DNA of 12,970 bases from an uncultured Bacteroidales bacterium (GTDB taxonomy: Bacteria > Bacteroidota > Bacteroidia > Bacteroidales > UBA932), in NCBI GenBank assembly GCA_946549475.1, contig CAMNQO010000031.1, forward strand, positions 1 through 12,970, written 5' to 3'. Position 1 is the first letter of the stretch; every line of letters starts with the position of its first letter. Position numbers and translations under genes: made by a program. Positions 1-7,669 of this stretch are shown one piece after another. A model generated the notes under the pieces. It did no database searches. It saw only the letters and a list, made by a program, of their open reading frames with translations, and was not told where the DNA came from.

Positions 1-1
1 G

Positions 2-691
2 CTGCTGCAGCACATCCTGCTGCAAGTGGCCAAAGAAAAAGACTTCGCCGGAAACAAAGTGCTGATAACGGCGGGCCCGACGCAGGAAGCCATCGATCCC
101 GTGCGATATATTACCAATCACTCTTCCGGAAAGATGGGCTATGCACTGGCCCGGTCGGCCGTTCTTCGCGGGGCTGAAGTCACATTGGTCTCCGGCCCTG
201 TCCACCTCACTCCTTTTTCCGGCATCCGTGTCATCGGGGTAAAAAGCGCCGATGACATGTTTGAATCCGTGACGCAGCACAGCGAAGGCCAGGATATGGT
301 CATCATGTGCAGCGCCGTGGCGGACTATACGCCGTCGGAGTACTCGGACCGGAAAGTGAAAAAGCAGGACGGAGACCTGTCGATCGCCCTTTCCCGCACC
401 CGGGACATCTTGCAATATCTCGGCGCCCACAAGGCGGAGGGCCAGGTGCTTGTCGGATTCTCGATGGAGACCGAAAACCTGATTGAAAATTCCCGCGCGA
501 AGTTGTCGGAGAAGAATGTCGATCTGATCTGTGCCAACGCCATCGGGGCCGGAGAGACCGGATTCTCCGTAGATACCAATCAAGTCACCTTGATTGCTTC
601 CCATGAGACCGTCGAACTGCCCTTGTGCTCAAAGGAGGAGACGGCGGACCGGATCCTGACTTATGCCTTGAACTTTTTATCCCGGTCATAG
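2..691 (+). CDS. coaBC: CoaBC, phosphopantothenoylcysteine synthetase (CoaB) part, 5' end outside window
   Basis: This is the C-terminal part of the bifunctional coenzyme A enzyme CoaBC. The CoaB domain joins cysteine to 4'-phosphopantothenate using CTP; the missing N-terminal CoaC domain is a flavoprotein that decarboxylates the product to 4'-phosphopantetheine. The frame is open to the left edge, and 229 residues are visible. Seen: the nucleotide-binding start VLITAGPTQE, then DPVRYITNHSSGKMG, which is the usual CoaB signature; AVADYTP followed by a KVKK lysine cluster; LVGFSMETEN in place of the commoner GFAAETEN; and DLICANAI. A GTG at 26 lies inside the domain linker and is not the start. 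The stop at 689-691 is 6 nt before coaX, so the two are probably co-transcribed. The identification is secure; only the N-terminal half is unseen. Confidence 0.95.
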   Translation: MLQHILLQVAKEKDFAGNKVLITAGPTQEAIDPVRYITNHSSGKMGYALARSAVLRGAEVTLVSGPVHLTPFSGIRVIGVKSADDMFESVTQHSEGQDMVIMCSAVADYTPSEYSDRKVKKQDGDLSIALSRTRDILQYLGAHKAEGQVLVGFSMETENLIENSRAKLSEKNVDLICANAIGAGETGFSVDTNQVTLIASHETVELPLCSKEETADRILTYALNFLSRS

Positions 692-697
692 CGAGAC

Positions 698-1474
698 ATG
701 CATATTCTCGTCGATATAGGTAATTCCACCATCGTCTTTGCCATAGCCGGAAAAGACGGGACAATCACGGAAACCTGGCGTTTCAAGACGATGAAAGATG
801 AGACGGTCGGTTTTTTCCGCTACGAACTGAAGTCCGGCATCAAAAAATACGGCATAGAGACTGCGGAGATAGAAACCATAACCATATCTTCAGTAGTACC
901 CGAGATAAACGATTATATTGCGCAGTCCATCAAAGAAGTAACAGGTGTCACTCCGCATATTTTCAGCCTGAGCGACGCACTGCGGGTCATCAGCATTGAC
1001 ATCGAAGCGCCGGCCGGATTGGGCAAGGACCGTCTGGCAGATGCCGTCGGTGCTGCGGCCTTCCACGGCGTCCCGGCCATCATTGTCGATATGGGGACAG
1101 CCACGACCATCGGGGTGGTGGACAAGGACAAGTGTTTCATCGGCGGGATGATTATCCCGGGCGTGAAGACCTCCCTGAAGGCTTTGAGCCGCAAGGCCTC
1201 GCAACTGCCGATGATCAATATCGAGAAACCGGCGAATATCATCGGCCGCAACACCCAGGAATGTATGCAGAGCGGCATACTGTACGGCAATGCCGCCATG
1301 GTGGACGGAATCATAGACCGCATCAGGCCCAGTTTGGAGGGCGAGGTCAGAATCATTGCGACGGGAGGCCTGGCCAGGCAGATCATTCCCTTCTGCCACA
1401 ATCAGATCACCATCGATGACAACCTGCTGTTCAAAGGTATTTTCGTTGCGACGCAGGGCCGGGACATAAAATAA
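698..1474 (+). CDS. coaX: Type III pantothenate kinase CoaX
   Basis: It phosphorylates pantothenate to 4'-phosphopantothenate with ATP, the first committed step of coenzyme A synthesis, in the cytoplasm. It belongs to the ASKHA fold, unlike the CoaA-type kinase. Seen in 258 residues: the N-terminal phosphate loop DIGNS (6-10), GLGKDR with the probable catalytic aspartate D111, DMGTATT (131-137), and the IGGMIIPG loop (148-155) followed by a serine/leucine-rich helix (about 159-170). Type III enzymes need a monovalent cation and are not feedback-inhibited by CoA; this is family knowledge. The length is normal. The gene starts 6 nt after coaBC and ends 11 nt before panB, with no promoter visible between them, which supports one operon. 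The middle of the GxDR motif is K rather than the common A or V. Confidence 0.95.
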   Translation: MHILVDIGNSTIVFAIAGKDGTITETWRFKTMKDETVGFFRYELKSGIKKYGIETAEIETITISSVVPEINDYIAQSIKEVTGVTPHIFSLSDALRVISIDIEAPAGLGKDRLADAVGAAAFHGVPAIIVDMGTATTIGVVDKDKCFIGGMIIPGVKTSLKALSRKASQLPMINIEKPANIIGRNTQECMQSGILYGNAAMVDGIIDRIRPSLEGEVRIIATGGLARQIIPFCHNQITIDDNLLFKGIFVATQGRDIK

Positions 1475-1485
1475 ATATTGGAAAA

Positions 1486-2313
1486 ATGAAACAAACCATT
1501 TACGATTTCCTGAAACGGAAAGGTCTGTCACCGGTCAGCATGCTGACGGCCTACGACTACCATACAGCCCGCACGATCGATGAAGCCGGCGTGGATATGA
1601 TACTGGTAGGCGATTCGCTGGGAAATGTCATGCTGGGCTATGAAAACACGCTGGCCGTAACGGTAGAAGATATGATCCATCACGGGAAAGCCGTCTGCCG
1701 GGGAGCGAAAGAGGCATTCGTGGTCATCGACATGCCCTTCCTTTCGTACCAGGTCTGCGTGGAAGACGCTGTCCGGAATGCCGGCCGCATTGTCAAGGAG
1801 ACCGGCTGCCAGGCGGTAAAGCTGGAAGGGGGAGCGGAATATGCCGACCGCATACACGCCATCGTCCGGGCCGGCATACCCGTCGTGGGACATATCGGCC
1901 TGACGCCCCAGTCCGTCAATACGCTGGGAGGCTACAAAGTGCAAGGGAAGTCCCTGGACGAGGCGAGGAAATTGCTGGACGACGCCAAGGCCATAGAAGA
2001 GGCCGGAGCCTTTGCCATCACGCTGGAGTGCATACCTGAAGCGCTGGCACAGCTCATCACCGCCCGTTCCGCCGTGCTGACCATCGGCATCGGTGCCGGC
2101 CGGTATTGCGACGGTCAGGTGCTGGTCTATCAGGATATGCTGGGATATTCAGACGCCCGGACCGCCAAGTTCGTAAAACAATATGCCGACCTGCACGGCG
2201 TTATGCTCAATGCCTTCAAGCAGTATAAAACGGAGTGCGAGCAGCGGACCTTCCCCGGCGAGGAGCACGCCTACGCCATCAGCGAAGATGTCATCAAGGC
2301 GCTCAAGGATTAG
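1486..2313 (+). CDS. panB: 3-methyl-2-oxobutanoate hydroxymethyltransferase (ketopantoate synthase)
   Basis: PanB transfers a hydroxymethyl group from 5,10-methylene-tetrahydrofolate to 2-oxoisovalerate, giving ketopantoate for pantothenate synthesis. It is a Mg2+-dependent TIM-barrel enzyme that forms a decamer in characterised homologues. Seen in 275 residues: VGDSLG with metal ligand D43, VIDMPF with D82, VKLEGG with K112 and E114, GHIGLTPQSVN (135-145), and TLECIP with the probable catalytic glutamate E181. IGIGAG follows near residue 205. All expected active-site positions are present and the length is typical. The start ATG follows an 11-nt gap with a weak GGAAAA upstream. The gene ends 23 nt before the stop of convergent rarA, with no clear hairpin terminator between. 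panC and panD are not in the window. Confidence 0.96.
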   Translation: MKQTIYDFLKRKGLSPVSMLTAYDYHTARTIDEAGVDMILVGDSLGNVMLGYENTLAVTVEDMIHHGKAVCRGAKEAFVVIDMPFLSYQVCVEDAVRNAGRIVKETGCQAVKLEGGAEYADRIHAIVRAGIPVVGHIGLTPQSVNTLGGYKVQGKSLDEARKLLDDAKAIEEAGAFAITLECIPEALAQLITARSAVLTIGIGAGRYCDGQVLVYQDMLGYSDARTAKFVKQYADLHGVMLNAFKQYKTECEQRTFPGEEHAYAISEDVIKALKD

Positions 2314-2336
2314 CGCGTCTTCGGAATCAGAATTGC

Positions 2337-3638
2337 TTATTTCTTGTAATACTTGGGCCAGCAGGCTTCCAAGTATTTTTTGAGTGTCTCTTCGTGTTTG
2401 TTCTCCGCCGGAGCGTAGAATACCGTACCCGTAAGTTCTTCGGGCATAAACTCAAGATCCGTGAAGTGTCCGGGATAGTCGTGGGCATATTTGTAGCCGT
2501 CGGAATAGCCCAAATCCTCCATCAACTGCGTGGGGGCATTGCGAAGGTGCAGAGGGACGGAAGGGGAGGCATCTTTGGAGACAGTGGCAAGGGCCGTATC
2601 AATGGCCATGTACGCGCTGTTGCTCTTGGGGGAGGAGGCCAGATAGACGGTCGCTTCCGCCAGGGGAATCCGGGCCTCGGGCATGCCGATTTTGCTCACA
2701 ATCTCAAAGCATGCATTGGCCAGCAGCAAAGCATTGGGGTTGGCCAGCCCGACATCTTCCGCCGCCAGGATGCAGAGTCTCCGGGCGATGAAGAGGGGGT
2801 CTTCTCCGGCCGAAAGCATGCGGGCCAGGTAATAAATGGCCGCATTCGGGTCACTTCCGCGTACGCTTTTGATAAAGGCGGAAATCACATCGTAGTGCAT
2901 CTCGCCTTTCTTGTCATACATCGCAATATTCTCCTGTAGAGAAGATGTAACAATTTTGTTATCTATCGTAATCTTACCTTCCGGGGCAGAATTGACTACG
3001 ATTTCAAGGATGTTGAGCAACTTCCGGGCATCGCCGCCGCTATAGCGGAAGAGCGCTTCGGTTTCCTGTACCTCGATATCCTTTCGGGAGAGGACAAAAT
3101 CTTCTTTGAGCGTCCTTTGAAGGAGCAGTCCGAGGTCTGCGGGCTCCAAAGACTTCAAGACATAGACCTGACAACGCGACAGCAGGGGAGAGATGACCTC
3201 GAAGGAGGGATTCTCCGTCGTCGCACCGATGAGTACGATGGTGCCGTCTTCCACCGCGCCCAGCAAGGCATCCTGCTGAGACTTGCTGAAGCGGTGAATC
3301 TCATCGATGAAAAGAATGGGCGTCGCGGCAGGGGAGAAGAGCCCGTTTCTGGCCTTACGCGCCGCATCGATGACTTCGCGTACCTCTTTGACTCCGGACG
3401 AAACGGCCGAAAGGGTATAAAATTCGCGGCCCAGGCTCTTGGCGATGATTTTGGACAAAGTCGTCTTGCCCACGCCCGGGGGCCCCCAAAGGATGAAAGA
3501 AGTCAGATTGCCTGTATCGATCATCGTCCGCAGCACGCAGCCCGGCCCGATCAGATGTTTCTGACCGACATAAGCGTCAAGGGTCGTCGGCCGCATCCGT
3601 TCGGGAAGGGGAGCGAGGGTATGCAGATTAGCGTCCAT
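2337..3638 (-). CDS. rarA: Replication-associated recombination protein A (AAA+ ATPase RarA/MgsA)
   Basis: RarA is a clamp-loader-like AAA+ ATPase that acts at stalled or damaged replication forks and interacts with SSB in studied bacteria. Seen in 433 residues: Walker A GPPGVGKT (52-59), Walker B ILFIDEIH (108-115), sensor 1 IGATTENPSF (137-146), a likely arginine finger in LLSRC (R155), and sensor 2 GGDARKLLN (around R205). The C-terminal oligomerisation region begins near YDVISAFIKSVRGSDPNAA (249-267), which is diagnostic of this family against RuvB and DnaX. I chose the ATG at 3636-3638 over an in-frame start 14 codons upstream at 3680. The family starts near this point, and a promoter -7 box (3650-3657) lies inside the longer version. 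The gene is divergent from the barrel gene and convergent with panB. Confidence 0.95.
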   Translation of the reverse strand: MDANLHTLAPLPERMRPTTLDAYVGQKHLIGPGCVLRTMIDTGNLTSFILWGPPGVGKTTLSKIIAKSLGREFYTLSAVSSGVKEVREVIDAARKARNGLFSPAATPILFIDEIHRFSKSQQDALLGAVEDGTIVLIGATTENPSFEVISPLLSRCQVYVLKSLEPADLGLLLQRTLKEDFVLSRKDIEVQETEALFRYSGGDARKLLNILEIVVNSAPEGKITIDNKIVTSSLQENIAMYDKKGEMHYDVISAFIKSVRGSDPNAAIYYLARMLSAGEDPLFIARRLCILAAEDVGLANPNALLLANACFEIVSKIGMPEARIPLAEATVYLASSPKSNSAYMAIDTALATVSKDASPSVPLHLRNAPTQLMEDLGYSDGYKYAHDYPGHFTDLEFMPEELTGTVFYAPAENKHEETLKKYLEACWPKYYKK

Positions 3639-3649
3639 AAAGTACAATA

Positions 3650-3681
3650 CAAATTTACGAGCAAGCCGAGAGAAAAGCAAA
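3650..3681 (-). promoter_or_regulatory. Bacteroidota-type promoter for rarA
   Basis: On the minus strand the -33 box TTTG is at 3681-3678 and the -7 box TAAATTTG at 3657-3650, a full match to TAnnTTTG, with 20 nt between. The -7 box ends only 11 nt before the rarA ATG, so the transcript would have a leader of about five bases. The boxes are seen; promoter use is inferred. Confidence 0.7.
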
Positions 3682-3693
3682 TTTTTTTGCTTT
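3674..3693. repeat. Inverted repeat centred between the rarA and barrel-gene promoters
   Basis: Two 8-bp arms, AAAGCAAA (3674-3681) and TTTGCTTT (3686-3693), flank a TTTT centre. Each arm contains the TTTG -33 box for the promoter on its own side. It could be a regulator site or only the result of two back-to-back -33 boxes. Confidence 0.6.
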
Positions 3694-3714
3694 AAGATAA
3701 AATGATTATTTTTG
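3686..3714 (+). promoter_or_regulatory. Bacteroidota-type promoter for the barrel gene
   Basis: The -33 box TTTG is at 3686-3689 and the -7 box TATTTTTG at 3707-3714, which matches TAnnTTTG. The spacing is 17 nt, shorter than the usual 19-21. The -7 box ends 7 nt before the first ATG (3722), so transcription would start almost on the start codon, or about 11 nt before a second in-frame ATG at 3731. Confidence 0.55.
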
Positions 3715-3721
3715 TGGACAA

Positions 3722-4879
3722 ATGCGTGTCATGAAACCAGGCCTCGTCATAAAAGGGATGATTGGCTTTTGCCTGTGTGTCTGCCTGGGCGGACCGGGGG
3801 CTTACGGTGCCGGGCCCGCTCCGTATATGCCGATGGGCATCAGCCTGACAGGCGGAGTCCAGCACCTGGGATTCACCTATGATTTTGCATTAGAAGAAAA
3901 TCACAACTTTCAGTCCGTCAGCATTTTCATGGACATGCAGGGCTTGAACACGGGACGCGTTCCCTATCCCGGGGCGATGCTCCGTTACGACTACCATTTC
4001 ACCCTGTTGAACAGGCATCGCATGCTGTTTTACGCCGGTCCGGGTGCCGTGGCGGGCTATGTGACGGATACGGACGGGCGTTATGGCATCACCCTGGGGC
4101 TCGGCGGCCATGTCGGCATGAAATACTTGTTTGACCGGCATATCGTACTGGGAATAGCCCTCCATCCCGTGCTGGGGTACAATCTCAATTGGGAAAACGG
4201 GCAGCAAAGGCTGAACATCTATGAAGCCGGGCTTTGGAGAAGCGTCCTTCCCGAAGTTTCACTGGGTTATTCGTTTGGGAATCAAACAATTGAAAGCGCA
4301 GGCCGGCATGGTTTCACGCCCGCCGGACAGGCTCGCAGGCGCCACTGGACACTGGGGCTTGAAGCGTCCTATAAACCAACGGTTTACAATTATTTGTCGT
4401 CGATGTATCTGTCCAACGACGGCTCCCGATACTACAGCATGGAGGATCAGGCGACCTTCCACAGCAACGCTTCGCTTCTGCTTTCCGCCGCGTGGCATTT
4501 TACCGAATATTACCAGATAAGGCTGCTGCTGGGATATGCGGGCTTGCGGCCGGATGTACGCATCCATGCGTTTTTGCTACGCAATCAATGGAATTTCAAG
4601 CCGATCAATGCACAAGGAGACCGTTTTTTTGCGGCCGTGGATGCCGGAATCGGTTTGAAGGCCCGGGATTTGGGCCGTCCGTATGCGCTGGCCAATCTGT
4701 CGTTCGGCTACAGCCTGGCGGTTTCCGCCGACAGCAGCATCGAATTTTTTATTCGCAGCGGAAACGCTTTCGGCGTACCGACCTTGTATGAAGACGGCCT
4801 TCCGGTACCGGCCGAAAGAGCCTATAAGAGCCGTCTGTTTGTCAGCAGCATCGACTTGGGCATCGCTTTTGATTTGTGA
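3722..4879 (+). CDS. Predicted secreted outer-membrane beta-barrel protein, function unknown
   Basis: I do not recognise a named family. The 385-residue product starts with a signal peptide: a short basic region (residues 1-12), a hydrophobic core (13-28) and a probable signal peptidase I site near AYGA (27-30). No lipobox is visible. The rest is aromatic- and glycine-rich with alternating polar and hydrophobic segments, as in outer-membrane barrels. Examples are LGLGGHVGMKYLF (near 133-145), LPEVSLGYSFGN (near 176-187) and the closing strand SSIDLGIAFDL. The first half ends like a complete small barrel. A charged linker (about 188-208, GRHGFTPAGQARRRH) then leads into a second strand-rich half that starts HWTLGLEASYKP. 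This suggests tandem barrels or one large one. It has its own promoter and is divergent from rarA. The start could instead be the ATG at 3731. No terminator is evident after it. Confidence 0.75.
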   Translation: MRVMKPGLVIKGMIGFCLCVCLGGPGAYGAGPAPYMPMGISLTGGVQHLGFTYDFALEENHNFQSVSIFMDMQGLNTGRVPYPGAMLRYDYHFTLLNRHRMLFYAGPGAVAGYVTDTDGRYGITLGLGGHVGMKYLFDRHIVLGIALHPVLGYNLNWENGQQRLNIYEAGLWRSVLPEVSLGYSFGNQTIESAGRHGFTPAGQARRRHWTLGLEASYKPTVYNYLSSMYLSNDGSRYYSMEDQATFHSNASLLLSAAWHFTEYYQIRLLLGYAGLRPDVRIHAFLLRNQWNFKPINAQGDRFFAAVDAGIGLKARDLGRPYALANLSFGYSLAVSADSSIEFFIRSGNAFGVPTLYEDGLPVPAERAYKSRLFVSSIDLGIAFDL

Positions 4880-4967
4880 TACACAATTTATATTATGTTA
4901 ACTAATCTCCGCGAAAGAAAAGAATCAATCCCCTATATGGAAAATATTTGCTAAATTCGCAATAAAA

Positions 4968-6413
4968 ATGGGAAGAAAGCGACAGAATATCGTGCTGGAG
5001 AATGTCTGTATCGAATCCATCGCAGCGGAAGGCAAAGCGTTGGCTCATACGGACAATGCGGTCGTATTCGTACCTTACGGCGTGCCCGGCGATGTGGTTG
5101 ACATCCGCGTCACAAAGAAAAAGAAAAATTACATGGAAGGTCTCATCCTTCGCATCGTGAAGCCTTCCGCTCAAAGACTGGAGCCGTTTTGCGAACATTT
5201 CGGGCTCTGCGGCGGCTGCAAATGGCAGATTCTTCCCTATGAGCAGCAACTGGCGGCCAAACAGCAGCAAGTGGAAGACCAACTCGTGCGGCTGGGCCAT
5301 CTTCAGATTCCCTCCATCTCTCCTATCCTGCCCTCCGATAATACGACTTATTATCGTAACAAACTGGAGTTTACTTTCTCGGACAAGCGATGGCTCACCG
5401 AAGCGGAAAAGCCGGAAGATGGGGTCGAAATCCCTTCCTGTCCGGGTCTGGGCTTCCATGTGGGCCGTTTTTTCGATAAAGTCCTGGATATCAATCACTG
5501 TTGGTTGCAGCCCGAACCTTCCAATGAAATCCGCAATTTTATCCGGCAGTATGCGCTCGACAAAGGGCTGTCCTTCTATAACATACGCTCGCAGGAAGGC
5601 TGGCTGCGCAACCTGATTGTCCGGAACAACCGCCAAGGGGACATCATGCTGATCCTGGTAGTCAGAGCGGAGGAAAAAGCCTGGCTCAATCCCCTTCTGG
5701 ACGCACTTCTTGCCCGTTTTCCGGCCATCAAATCGCTCTATTATGTCATCAACGGCAAGGCCAATGACTCCATAGCGGACATTCCTTGCCGGCTCTACGC
5801 CGGCGAAGAGGCCATCTACGAAGAAATGGAGCACCTGCGGTTTCGCATCGGTCCAAAATCCTTCTATCAGACCAACACAGCCCAGGCCTGCAAACTCTAC
5901 GGCGTAGCCCGCGAACTGGCCGCTCTGAGCGGCTCGGAGACGGTTTATGACCTCTATACCGGGACCGGTACCATCGCCCAATTCGTCAGTGGAAAGGCCG
6001 CCAAGGTCATCGGCATCGAATATGTCCCCGAAGCCATCGAAGACGCCAGGCTCAACGCCCGGGCCAACGGCATCGGAAACTGTGAATTTTTCGCCGGCGA
6101 TATGAAGGATGTGCTCACGGCCGACTTTATCGCCCGGCACGGGCGGCCGGATGTGATGATTCTGGACCCGCCCCGGGCCGGCATCCATCCGGATGTAGCC
6201 AAGGTCATTCTCAAGGCCGCTCCCGTGCGTATCGTCTATGTGAGTTGCAATCCGGCCTCCCAGGCGCGTGACCTGGCCCTTTTCTGCCATCCGGAAGATG
6301 CGTCACAGGGCGCGGCTTCAGGCCCCGCTTACAAGATTACGGCCGTGCAGCCGGTGGATATGTTTCCCCATACCCATCATGTAGAAAATGTCGTAGCCCT
6401 CGAAAGAGTATGA
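4968..6413 (+). CDS. rlmD: 23S rRNA (uracil-5-)-methyltransferase, RlmD/RumA type
   Basis: This SAM-dependent enzyme makes 5-methyluridine in 23S rRNA; position 1939 is inferred from the RlmD assignment, and RlmCD-like dual specificity cannot be excluded. Seen in 481 residues: an N-terminal TRAM domain (about 8-65); a 4Fe-4S site with C75-x5-C81-x2-C84 and C178; a SAM-binding loop VYDLYTGTGT (326-335); FYQTN (299-303); DPPRAGI (400-406); the catalytic cysteine C427 in VSCNP; and the general base E473 in HVENVVAL. A short loop, HPEDASQGAASG (441-452), interrupts the C-terminal part. The stop overlaps the queA start by 4 nt (ATGA), implying translational coupling. Upstream, TAAATTCG at 4952-4959 is one base off a -7 box and 8 nt before the ATG, but no -33 box is visible. 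Confidence 0.93.
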   Translation: MGRKRQNIVLENVCIESIAAEGKALAHTDNAVVFVPYGVPGDVVDIRVTKKKKNYMEGLILRIVKPSAQRLEPFCEHFGLCGGCKWQILPYEQQLAAKQQQVEDQLVRLGHLQIPSISPILPSDNTTYYRNKLEFTFSDKRWLTEAEKPEDGVEIPSCPGLGFHVGRFFDKVLDINHCWLQPEPSNEIRNFIRQYALDKGLSFYNIRSQEGWLRNLIVRNNRQGDIMLILVVRAEEKAWLNPLLDALLARFPAIKSLYYVINGKANDSIADIPCRLYAGEEAIYEEMEHLRFRIGPKSFYQTNTAQACKLYGVARELAALSGSETVYDLYTGTGTIAQFVSGKAAKVIGIEYVPEAIEDARLNARANGIGNCEFFAGDMKDVLTADFIARHGRPDVMILDPPRAGIHPDVAKVILKAAPVRIVYVSCNPASQARDLALFCHPEDASQGAASGPAYKITAVQPVDMFPHTHHVENVVALERV

Positions 6414-7657
6414 TGCCCGACATCCATATTTCCGATTTTGACTACGCGCTTCCCGACGGGCGCATCGCCAAATATCCCCTTGACGAACGCGACGCCAGCA
6501 AACTGCTTTGCTGCCGACGCCTCGGGCCGGGACGGTTCGAACTGCAGGACCGTACTTTCCGGGAGATTCCCGAAATGATTCCCGCAGACGCCCTGATGGT
6601 CTTCAATGACACCAAAGTCGTCCCGGCACGCCTGCATTTCGTGCGCGGAAGCGGGGCGCATATCGAGGTTTTCTGCCTCGAGCCCGATACGCCCGCCGAA
6701 TACGCCACCAACTTCGCCGCCACGGCCTCCTGCCGCTGGAAATGCATCCTCGGCAATGCCAAACGCTGGAAAGGCGATATTTTACGCCTGTATATCCCCC
6801 GCTCAGCCGATGACAAGCGCCCGGACGACGGTGCAGAAGCCTTGGAAGCACTCCGTCTGACGGCCTCGCTGATATCCCGGGAGGGACAGACGGGCATCGT
6901 GGAGTTCCGCTGGGAGAATGGATGTCCGTTTTCCCAGGTACTGGAATTGTGCGGAACGATCCCGATTCCGCCCTATCTGAACCGCGAAAGCGAAAGTCTG
7001 GACTGGGAACGCTACCAGACGCTGTACGCACGTGTCCGCGGCTCCGTCGCAGCCCCTACGGCCGGCCTGCATTTCACCCGGCGCGTGCTGGATGCGCTCC
7101 AAAGCAAAGGCGTCGAAATGGAGCAGGTCTGTCTGCATGTCGGTGCCGGCACTTTCCTGCCCGTCAAAGACGACGAAGTATCCCGGCACACGATGCATCG
7201 GGAGCCTTTTGTCGTCACCAAAGCGCTCCTGCAGAAATTGCGCGACAAGGCTTCGCGCCCTTGCGTCGCCGTCGGCACCACTTCCGTCAGGACCCTGGAA
7301 TCCTTGTACTACGCCGGTGTCCACTGCCTCGAAGAGGGAGCGCCCCGTGAAATTGCGCAATGGGAGCCCTACACGCGGGAATATCCCTATACCACCGAAG
7401 AAAGCCTCGGCGCCCTGGTCGCCTGGCTGGAAACCAACGGTTTGGAAGCCTTGAGCCTGGGGACGCGCATCCTCATTGTCCCGGGCTTCCGTTTCCGTCT
7501 CACGGACAGACTGGTGACCAACTTCCACCAGCCCCAAAGTACTTTATTGTTGCTCGTTTCCGCCTTCACCGGCGGCAACTGGCAGGAAATCTACTCCCAC
7601 GCCCTGGACAACGGCTACCGTTTCCTGAGTTACGGAGACAGTTCGATCATTTACTAA
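6410..7657 (+). CDS. queA: S-adenosylmethionine:tRNA ribosyltransferase-isomerase QueA
   Basis: QueA moves the ribosyl part of SAM onto 7-aminomethyl-7-deazaguanine in tRNA, forming epoxyqueuosine, a late step of queuosine synthesis at the wobble base. Seen in 415 residues: the N-terminal FDYALPDGRIAKYPL (10-24), NDTKVVPARL (66-75), IPIPPYLNR (184-192), AAPTAGLHFT (214-223), LHVGAGTFLPV (242-252), VGTTSVRTLE (288-297), TNFHQPQSTLL (370-380) and the terminal SYGDSS (407-412). It is longer than the about 350-residue E. coli-type enzyme. The extra length lies around 300-355, between the VRTLE and NFHQP motifs, and around 85-165. ATG codons at 6410 and 6413 are both possible starts; the first gives an ATGA overlap with rlmD. 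The stop is 12 nt before the acyltransferase gene. Confidence 0.95.
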   Translation: MMPDIHISDFDYALPDGRIAKYPLDERDASKLLCCRRLGPGRFELQDRTFREIPEMIPADALMVFNDTKVVPARLHFVRGSGAHIEVFCLEPDTPAEYATNFAATASCRWKCILGNAKRWKGDILRLYIPRSADDKRPDDGAEALEALRLTASLISREGQTGIVEFRWENGCPFSQVLELCGTIPIPPYLNRESESLDWERYQTLYARVRGSVAAPTAGLHFTRRVLDALQSKGVEMEQVCLHVGAGTFLPVKDDEVSRHTMHREPFVVTKALLQKLRDKASRPCVAVGTTSVRTLESLYYAGVHCLEEGAPREIAQWEPYTREYPYTTEESLGALVAWLETNGLEALSLGTRILIVPGFRFRLTDRLVTNFHQPQSTLLLLVSAFTGGNWQEIYSHALDNGYRFLSYGDSSIIY

Positions 7658-7669
7658 AACCTAACCGAT

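Noticed and set aside
26..28. GTG at 26 as the start of coaBC
   Set aside because: The frame is open upstream to base 2, and CoaB without its CoaC domain would be unusual here. The gene is cut by the window edge.
2314..2336. Bidirectional terminator between panB and rarA
   Set aside because: The 23-nt gap has no stem-loop or T-tract that I can find, so none is called.
3639..3680. A rarA start 14 codons upstream at 3680
   Set aside because: The added codons overlap the promoter boxes, and the peptide has no similarity to RarA N-termini. ATG 3638 fits the family.
4902..6290. A 462-codon open frame on the minus strand opposite rlmD
   Set aside because: It is wholly antisense to a gene with all RlmD motifs, contains no recognisable domain, and reflects GC-biased third codon positions. 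Similar shadows oppose queA, cinA and the acyltransferase.
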